This document shows positions 59,501 through 64,000 of a DNA stretch of 64,000 nt, one piece after another (position 1 is the first letter of the stretch; every line of letters starts with the position of its first letter). A program made the position numbers and the translations under genes. The notes under the pieces were generated by a model that was not told where the DNA came from, searched no databases, and saw nothing but the letters and a program-made list of their open reading frames with translations. Source of the DNA: Echiichthys vipera (lineage: Eukaryota; Chordata; Actinopteri; Perciformes; Trachinidae); NCBI GenBank assembly GCA_963691815.1, contig OY829667.1, positions 6,848,821 through 6,912,820 on the forward strand, in the 5' to 3' direction.

Positions 59501-60916
59501 GGATGTCATCCAGCCATTCTGGTTCCAAGTCACTGAAAGAAAACAGACTGAGCATTGAAACACACTAGTATCAAAGGAAGGCTGGTATGAAACTGAAGCG
59601 AGATGGTAAAGTTGTATGTGTAGAGACTAATATTTACGGATATTAATCACAACAGAGTTTAGATGTTGTCTTTTCTGGTCTAAGAAACTGTACTAAAGCT
59701 AAGAAGCACAATTTTAATGAGTGAAATGTACAGTAAATGCTTCTACTAACTTGCTTTTATATCCTTATGATTATTATTAATTATTTCTGTCACAAAAAAG
59801 AAAGAAAAAATACACAGTTAACTCAAAATATATTTTTGCCTTTATAATTTACTTTTATCAGTTATTACCCATTTCTATATTGTAATGAGAAAAAAAAGCT
59901 AAACTAATAACTACTATATGTAGAAAGCGTAATCACATGCTTGGGCAAAAGGGTGGGACGAGCAAGGAGATATTTTGCCTTTTGGTTTCTCTCCTTTTAA
60001 ACCTGCTTTGAAGAACCTGTGGTAAGTAGCTGTGACGAGTCATGCGATATCCATAAATTTACTGAGGATGGGCAAGAAGCATACAATTATTTATGAAGGT
60101 TTACCTCCCAAATTGAAAACACTCCCCAAAAGCTATGAAAAGCACAAGGAAGGAGAGATGGAAACGTACTGGTTTGGTTTCACAAAACAAAACAACTATT
60201 TTTAGATTAAATGTGTTAATGTGTCGAACTTTTCTGTTTGCCACTGCTTTTCAGTAAACAAAACATATCTTTAAACTGCCTGTACTACACTCTAACTTCC
60301 ATTACGTGTCTTGAAAATTAGACTTAATTGACAATTAATGCTTTCAATGATCTTGTGCTGATATTAGTCAAATGTCATTTTATATGTTTTCCAACACTTT
60401 TTAAAAAATGTTAATGATTTTACTTGTCCAATGTTTTTAAATGTAATTTCATATGCGTTTATTTACAATGTTTTATGTAAAGCACTCTGAATTACCTTGT
60501 TTAATTTTGCTGTACAAATAAATTAGCCTTGCCTTAATAAAGTGCCTAAAGCATCAACACACCACAGTCTGCGTTTTAAATCCGCAATGTGAAACATCAA
60601 AACGACTGTTTAAGTGTCAAGTTACAGCATCTCCTCCACGCAAACTTTTCTGCAGCTCTCCCCTTTTCAACCAGACTCGTCTCATACAATTAAGCTGCGT
60701 CACGGGCTTTTTTATATCTGTGCAAGCGTTTTTTTGTTGTTGTTTTAGTTTGTAATCACGGAGTCAAATTTCATCTTACTCAGAGAAGTCGGAGCTGTTG
60801 AAACTCGATGATGTGGATTTACAGTCACTACGGTCGCCATGCACGGCACCATCTTCCTCCGTTTTACCGCTACAAAGATTTCCCCCGGTACACGTGCGGG
60901 CGTTTGAGGCGGCCAT
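38909..60916 (-). CDS. intu: intu: inturned, CPLANE ciliogenesis and planar cell polarity protein
   Basis: Seventeen coding exons (- strand, in order): 60780-60916, 58943-59532, 57095-57180, 52858-53073, 49981-50099, 48916-49005, 48284-48361, 47773-47956, 47368-47421, 47081-47143, 46691-46909, 46476-46568, 44136-44546, 41970-42064, 41694-41883, 39414-39556, 38909-39020. The sum is 2880 nt, 959 residues (human INTU 942), with every phase matching. Inturned joins Fuzzy and Wdpcp at the ciliary base and with Fuzzy activates Rab23. Recognisable stretches: DLEPEWLDDIQKNGELFYLE, a PDZ-like domain (about 190-285, GDVLVAVDDVDVTSENIERV), RLDHFFCLFFQQ, VRWLTLPPQIK, the longin-type segments, and VKEHGVLFQC near the end. 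The C-terminus FRLSFGLAL* matches the human ...FKLFFGLTL. Exon 11 uses CTA|GTAAGG rather than an upstream GT, because this keeps the VGLKH reading. Confidence 0.96.
39664..39735 (+). tRNA. tRNA-Asp(GTC), copy 1
   Basis: 72 bases fold fully: acceptor TCCTCGT/ACGGGGA with discriminator G, anticodon loop CTGTCAC, and T-loop GGTTCGATTCC. Relative to the usual vertebrate gene, the outer anticodon-stem pair is T:A in place of C:G (a compensated change) and the D-loop reads GTGGACAG. It lies in intu intron 16, on the opposite strand. The first T run downstream is TTTTTT, about 55 nt away. Confidence 0.93.
39780..40921 (-). repeat. Degraded LINE segment following tRNA-Asp copy 1
   Basis: This is collinear with 45490-45998 once the 617-bp Harbinger insertion is removed ('accacctcaactggcttctt' and 'ccgatccagtgagagctgaa' in both). 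It ends at 'gatgatgccacc'. The longer copy shows reverse-transcriptase coding on the - strand. Confidence 0.75.
39933..40549. mobile_element. Harbinger-type DNA transposon, non-autonomous, 617 bp
   Basis: The terminal inverted repeats start 'gggcgcactcacactgtc'. The flanking 3-bp duplication is TAA on both sides (39930-39932 and 40550-40552), the TWA signature of PIF/Harbinger. The sister sequence at 45601-45650 has an unoccupied TAA (45625-45627). Inside, a + strand frame (40205-40552) begins a Myb/SANT-like stretch (SRWCDAEVECLLQLWSDE), as in the Harbinger DNA-binding protein. It breaks down soon after. No transposase remains. Confidence 0.85.
40968..41039 (+). tRNA. tRNA-Asp(GTC), copy 2
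   Basis: Identical to copy 1 over the full 72 bases. The 3' flank ('gtgtttattgcatttttacg') differs from copy 1 and matches copy 3. It includes TTTTT, a suitable Pol III stop 16 nt downstream. It lies in intu intron 15, opposite strand. Confidence 0.93.
41417..41456 (+). pseudogene. tRNA-Asp 3' half fragment
   Basis: Only the part from the anticodon stem onward survives ('cgcagaagattggggttcga' then 'ttccccaatagggaga'). The left half has been replaced by AT-rich sequence. Its arms show point changes. Confidence 0.7.
42211..42575. repeat. Fold-back MITE, copy 3 (right end missing)
   Basis: It starts 'aaagtgtaattctggcg', follows copy 1, and has lost part of the inner left arm (42400). It stops at 'gacgtttgaa', where L1-like sequence begins. 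It is in the intron between intu exons 13 and 14. Confidence 0.75.
42590..44040 (-). repeat. Broken L1-type LINE fragment
   Basis: On the - strand, reverse-transcriptase pieces in different frames: ISVIPKEGKN with ISKRIEHLLLDLINEDQTG (43221-43451), then SLDAERAFYRVCWPFLYRVL and QGCCLSPALLAIFI (42968-43201), then KLNIAKTQIL and TTYLGVLISQ (42620-42838). Frameshifts and stops separate them, and the FADD catalytic box is not intact. It lies in sense with intu, in its intron 13. Confidence 0.75.
44602..44673 (+). tRNA. tRNA-Asp(GTC), copy 3
   Basis: Identical in the 72-base gene to copies 1, 2 and 4. It starts 55 bp beyond intu exon 13 on the upstream side (intron 12) and is antisense to intu. 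The flank after it shares 'gtgtttattgcatttttaag' with copy 2, with a TTTTT stop. Confidence 0.93.
44824..44870 (-). pseudogene. Decayed duplicate of intu exon 12
   Basis: The + strand text 'ctgttgaagcaca' followed by 'agcacacactgcatga' matches exon 12 (46517-46563) with one internal deletion of about 17 bp. The match runs on, weakly, into the upstream intron ('gttgggaaa' against 'attggaaag'). It is in intron 12 and could not be spliced usefully. Confidence 0.65.
44940..45190 (+). repeat. LINE ORF2 fragment with internal deletion
   Basis: The frame reads QPRRGRRAGALVRLRRRG (the endonuclease N-terminal motif of a fish LINE), then jumps to SDHAMVHLILAYWQKLKLPK (the end of the same domain). It continues after a frameshift as EWTNEAVEDL. 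Most of the endonuclease is missing. Confidence 0.65.
45305..45376 (+). tRNA. tRNA-Asp(GTC), copy 4
   Basis: Same 72 bases as the other copies. The 3' flank ('agtatttattgctccaggat') matches copy 1 and the pseudogene at 46312. This copy and its flank run into the intu exon 12 donor-like text at 45440-45462. It is antisense to intu, in intron 12. Confidence 0.93.
45490..46210 (-). repeat. LINE reverse-transcriptase fragment
   Basis: On the - strand about 46190-46080 encodes a degenerate RT stretch with the G-x-D-LRQGCALSPILFVIFMNR core. The rest, to 45490, is the downstream part of the same element. It has no complete frame. The family is not determined. Confidence 0.65.
46312..46385 (+). pseudogene. 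tRNA-Asp pseudogene next to intu exon 12
   Basis: It resembles the intact copies across its length, but has substitutions in the acceptor, anticodon loop (CTGTCCC), T-arm and B-box (GGTTTGATC) and two or three extra bases at the 3' end. It lies 91 bp from exon 12. Confidence 0.8.
51822..51895 (-). tRNA. tRNA-Asn(GTT)
   Basis: Read on the - strand, 74 bases fold as a standard tRNA: acceptor GTCTCTG/CAGGGAC with discriminator G, D-arm GCGC...GCGC, anticodon stem/loop TTCGG CTGTTAA CCGAA, and T-arm GGTGG TTCAAGC CCACC. It matches the vertebrate tRNA-Asn(GTT) almost everywhere. It lies in intu intron 4, same strand as intu. The downstream side (lower coordinates) has 'ttacttattgttttttacat', which includes a TTTTTT stop. 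Confidence 0.95.
52178..52253. repeat. Near-perfect 76-nt hairpin in intu intron 4
   Basis: 35-base arms (52178-52212 and 52219-52253) are reverse complements at 34 of 35 positions (mismatch at 52193/52238), with a 6-base loop (tgtttc). The arms start 'cggaggaatgagctt'. A diverged extra copy of the arm core follows at 52261-52282 ('gcacaaactccagcgcttg'). It may be a recent inverted duplication, a tiny MITE or a pre-miRNA-like RNA. Confidence 0.9.
53470..53500. repeat. (TG)n in intu intron 3
   Basis: A short perfect TG array. The surrounding intron (53074-57094) is otherwise low-signal. Confidence 0.9.
54482..54575 (+). repeat. tRNA-derived SINE-like fragment
   Basis: An A-box-like 'tggcaaagcctg' and a good B-box 'aggttcgagtcc' lie about 45 bp apart, with a CT-rich stretch and TTTT following. 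It does not fold as an intact tRNA. Confidence 0.35.
55405..55485 (-). repeat. tRNA-like relic
   Basis: The - strand has 'gtggtttgaggtcaaatccc', a B-box-like T-arm, preceded by 'taagatgtagtggttgaaac', an A-box-like D-arm. Stems are incomplete. It is probably a decayed tRNA-derived repeat. Confidence 0.35.
57181..58942 (-). other. intu: intu intron 2: nothing recognised
   Basis: No exon, tRNA or clear repeat was seen in these 1.8 kb. An upper-frame stretch at 57954-58181 is open but unlike any family I know. Confidence 0.5.
60230..60535 (+). repeat. LINE tail in intu intron 1
   Basis: Closely similar to 32575-32860 ('tcaatgatcttgtgctgata' region and 'atgttttccaacactttt'), ending 'tgctgtacaaataaattagc'. 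5'-truncated. Confidence 0.7.
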
Positions 60917-61110
60917 TTAATTACAAAATGTTTTATTCCTCACGTAAACACGAAACGCGTCTTTAAAAGCTCAACTTTTTTTTTTCTTTTAGCAAAACAA
61001 ACGGCGCTACTCGCTCGCCATGTTGGAAGCAACCGACGCGCTCCCTGGCTTTGTCACGTGTCAAGGAAACGCCCACTGTGATTGGTCGGCGGTGCAGTTG
61101 CCCCTAACAA
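60917..61110 (-). promoter_or_regulatory. intu: intu promoter region
   Basis: Just upstream of the intu ATG (60916) the sequence is CpG-rich and has a CACGTG E-box (61056-61061). A CCAAT box on the intu strand follows (reverse complement of ATTGG at about 61080-61084), with a nearby GGGCG. No TATA box was seen. Transcription start probably lies within about 60950-61050. Confidence 0.55.
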
Positions 61111-61568
61111 CGCAGAAGCTTCGCTGTCCGGCATGGGGGAGACTCTCCTCCCGATTAATAATGTAGTAACCACACAACTGCTCATAATATATCCAAAGCA
61201 GTGTTTAATTAAGTTTAAGCTACATAAACAAATACTAGGGGTGATATACGACATGTCATTAGAAAAAACACGCTGTAAAAACATTTCAAAATGCAAAATA
61301 AGATTGTTATCATGAGGGGTAAAATATACGAGAACCACGCTGACTTCTAAATCTCACAACAATTAAATGACCCCAGAAAAATGTGGAATAGAGGATGCAA
61401 TAACCAATAAACTAAACGCATGTGCTTTTATTTTAGTTTCCCCTCCCTGCAAACTTGCACGAGGTTTTTAAATCCCCTCCGGTATTCAGCAAAAGTGCCT
61501 CCGGTCAAACAAAAGCACGATAGTTTACACACAAACTATATAAATAAAGAAAGGAGGGCTTTACTAAC

Positions 61569-61654
61569 CTGTAAAGGAGAACACTGCGGATGGAGTCGAA
61601 GTCCTCCAAATTGTTAGAGAATGAACCTGCATCTATAGAAATGTTAAACATCAT
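61569..61654 (-). CDS. Possible alternative first coding exon of intu
   Basis: On the - strand two ATGs (61654, 61651) open 28 codons beginning MMFNISIDAGSFSNN and running to a good donor (ACAG|GTTAGT, GT at 61568-61567). The exon is 86 nt, so it ends in phase 2, the same as intu exon 1 (137 nt). It could splice to exon 2 (59532) in frame, giving ...LLYS-DLEPEW. The peptide has no recognised homologue. Equally it could be a chance open stretch in the 5' flank. Confidence 0.3.
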
Positions 61655-64000
61655 TTGTGTGTCATGTTTCCTCCGGGCCAACAACGCTGCGTTAACTCAG
61701 AGTTATCCAGTTTATGAAGATGAAATGTAAAACTCCCAAGAGGTCCGAAAGAAACGCTTTAAAAACACAGTTTATCCTCCGCCGCCGACAAGATCAGACT
61801 TAATTGCTCTGCCCCTGAAGTCTGTGACCGCATGAACGCTACCATGCAGGCTGGGCTGAGTCTGCGGGACCGGAGCGGAGCCTCCTCCCGCTTCTCACGT
61901 CAATCACTGACACCGAGGAGTGAACGGTTCAACACCAACGCCATTCAAAGGGAGAAGAAACCCACTGGAGCTTTTTTTATTAAAGTTGTGAGTGTTTCTC
62001 CAGGCCAGCAGAGCGGAATTTGTCCCAGTGGACTTCTTGGCAGGTGGAGTGAAAACACGCCTACTCTGGGCAACCAACAAAAAGCTCCGCAGACAAACCC
62101 ACACACACACACACAAAAAAACCCGTATAAACCATTCAAGCCTGGGGAAATAATGTTAGTTCATCATGCATCTCCTTGGCAATAAGCCCGACAACAAATC
62201 ACGAACACTCACAACATTTACCAGTAAACGCAGCAATAAACTGTGATTTATATTGCGGGTGGTTTTCATGCCAAGCTGTTCCAACAATGTCATTTCCATC
62301 TTTTTACATGTACTGGAAAGAATGCCCAAGCATCTGAACACATGATTATGAGAGCTAAAAAGGAACTTAAAGAAAGTTATTCAATCGCGAAAAAATAGAT
62401 ACATGTACTATCTGTATCTAACTATTAATCGTTGTGCAAAAATAATAAATAAATAAAAAAAGGAGTAAAGGGGGTTTGTTACTCTCCACTTTTTGAAAAA
62501 AAAATATTCTTAATAAGTCTTGATGGACAGTGGTGGTGTCCTGGATTATCAAAAATATTTCAAAGTAAAAGTCCTGCATTTAAAAGTACATATTTTATAA
62601 CTGCAAATATACTCACAGTAACTGATAGTATTGTTATTATTGCTGGTTTCACCACCATATTTTATTAGCCCAACATAGAGTAAGTAATAAGAGAGTACAG
62701 TAGAATACAAATTCAAAGTCCCATTGAAATAACGTGGCAAAATGAAATGCGTACTGAAGCCTTTTTAGACATCGGTGCTTCGTACAAAACATCCAATCAG
62801 AAGCTCATTTAACAACTGCATGTACCAATATTTAAGTCTAATGGCAATGGCGTCACCATTTAAATTGATTGTCTTTATTTTTCACAGTTAAGCACTACCA
62901 CTCTGATCATACTCTTTCCCTCATTGCCCCCGAGGAGACAGTGAACGGTCATCAAAAGCAGAGAGCATGTGAAGTGAATCAAGTCTCTCTGCCCGCTTCG
63001 CGCTCAGGAAAGAGTATCACCGACTCTTCATCGTGGTTAGCGAGACCAGTCACTTTAGAAACACATTTCTCAAGTCAGAAACTATAGAAATGATCCCTGA
63101 AAGTATAGTCTTAACTTCTACACTGCTCTTGCCCTACTACTAGTATGACGAACCCGGGCTTCACTGTCACGGTGCTGCATCCAACAACGCACACACATTT
63201 GTTTTTACTACAGAACTAAAAACACGACAAAGTAAATCTAAACGCCTCAGCAACGGACTACACAGTATAACAGCCACATTATGAAAATATGTACATTTAT
63301 CTGCAATTGTAAGATATAATAACATTTTTAAACGCATCATAAGAGAATATTTCTCACAATAAATACATTTTAACATCATTCTATCGACGATTAAATACAC
63401 AGCATTGGTATGACAACTGTCCCGATGATAAAAGCCTTTATAAACAGTTAAATAATTATAAATTATATTTATTTAGAATACCCACAATACTGTGTGGTAG
63501 CAAATCCCCCTCCGAGTCTCTCATTGGCTGCTGGTAGGCAGCATGGCAGCGTGTTAGCCTTTAATACTAACAACAACACGCGTAGAGTCATGATTTTAGA
63601 GCCGCCATTTTAAACACTCGTTAAGACATGTACATTGGCTGAAGGCTGGTGTTACACAGTGTAAAATAACATAGTATACAAAGAAGGTCAGCGAGTAAAA
63701 AACGAGAAAATTCAATTTTAACGTTAAGGAGAGCTAGATCCAAGTGTGCACAACTGTTTAGCTTCCGACAACGGACGAGACTACACGATAGTTCCTATGC
63801 ATGATAGAGCAACACGAGGAAACGCCTGAGAAGCTTGTTCACGCTTAAAAAAACATACAGAATATATTTATCGCACTACGGTAAAATATTAAAAGCTATA
63901 AATATTTAGCTTTTATGCAAAGAAACAGAACAGGTTGCATTGATTACTATTAAATTGTTTTTAGACCGAGGTAATCACTGTTGTACTATTGTTGGCTGGA
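61655..64000. other. Right-end flank, gene content unresolved
   Basis: No conserved family was recognised. A + strand frame from an acceptor-like site (62876) to a TAG at 63085-63087 reads VKHYHSDHTLSLIAPEE. It could be a terminal exon of an unknown gene. CCAAT-like and YY1-like (gccgccatttt) motifs at about 63520-63612 hint at a promoter. Nothing firm is claimed. Confidence 0.3.

Noticed and set aside
61022..61033. X-box-like gttggaagcaac near the intu start
   Set aside because: Only the right half fits the RFX consensus; the left half has two mismatches at key positions. Position is attractive but the evidence is too weak.
61832..62185. 117-codon + strand frame upstream of intu
   Set aside because: No recognisable family, with a low-complexity His/Thr/Pro stretch from a CA repeat at the end. 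It may be 5' flank.

Overview
This is a vertebrate nuclear window, almost certainly from a teleost fish (probably a percomorph). Genes are split by GT-AG introns. The encoded proteins match known vertebrate families along their full length. The non-coding DNA is full of (CA)n arrays, fold-back MITEs and LINE tails of fish type. No bacterial, viral or CRISPR features were seen. All gene models were assembled by hand from splice sites, reading frame and remembered family sequences; no database search was run.

Layout, left to right. (1) 1-7525: the 3' end of clcn3 on the + strand, with one coding exon (3899-3989) and a long 3' UTR carrying a fold-back MITE. (2) 11724-17598: mfap3l on the - strand, with two coding exons and a complete 401-residue protein. 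(3) 24300-34210: aadat on the - strand, with 13 coding exons plus a 5' non-coding exon and a complete 425-residue protein; every known active-site residue falls at its human position. (4) 34750-38430: ino80b on the + strand, with five coding exons and 341 residues. (5) 38600-60916: intu on the - strand, with 17 coding exons and 959 residues, tail-to-tail with ino80b. (6) 61000-64000: the intu promoter and sequence I could not assign to a gene.

clcn3, mfap3l and aadat repeat the human 4q33 order and orientation, but hpf1, which lies between CLCN3 and MFAP3L in human, is not visible. ino80b and intu are on other chromosomal segments in human, so their position beside aadat is a fish arrangement. 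The genes do not form a pathway. They cover endosomal chloride/proton exchange (clcn3), a membrane Ig protein (mfap3l), kynurenine/2-aminoadipate transamination (aadat), INO80 chromatin remodelling (ino80b) and ciliary/planar-polarity CPLANE function (intu).

The most unusual part is 39.6-46.5 kb, inside intu introns. It holds four intact, opposite-strand tRNA-Asp(GTC) genes plus decayed copies. They are carried on duplicated blocks that include the intu exon 12 splice donor and a decayed piece of exon 12. One block contains a Harbinger-type element whose empty site survives in the sister block. Other notable items are a near-perfect 76-nt hairpin and a tRNA-Asn gene in intu intron 4, and an alternative intu first exon in a compatible phase.
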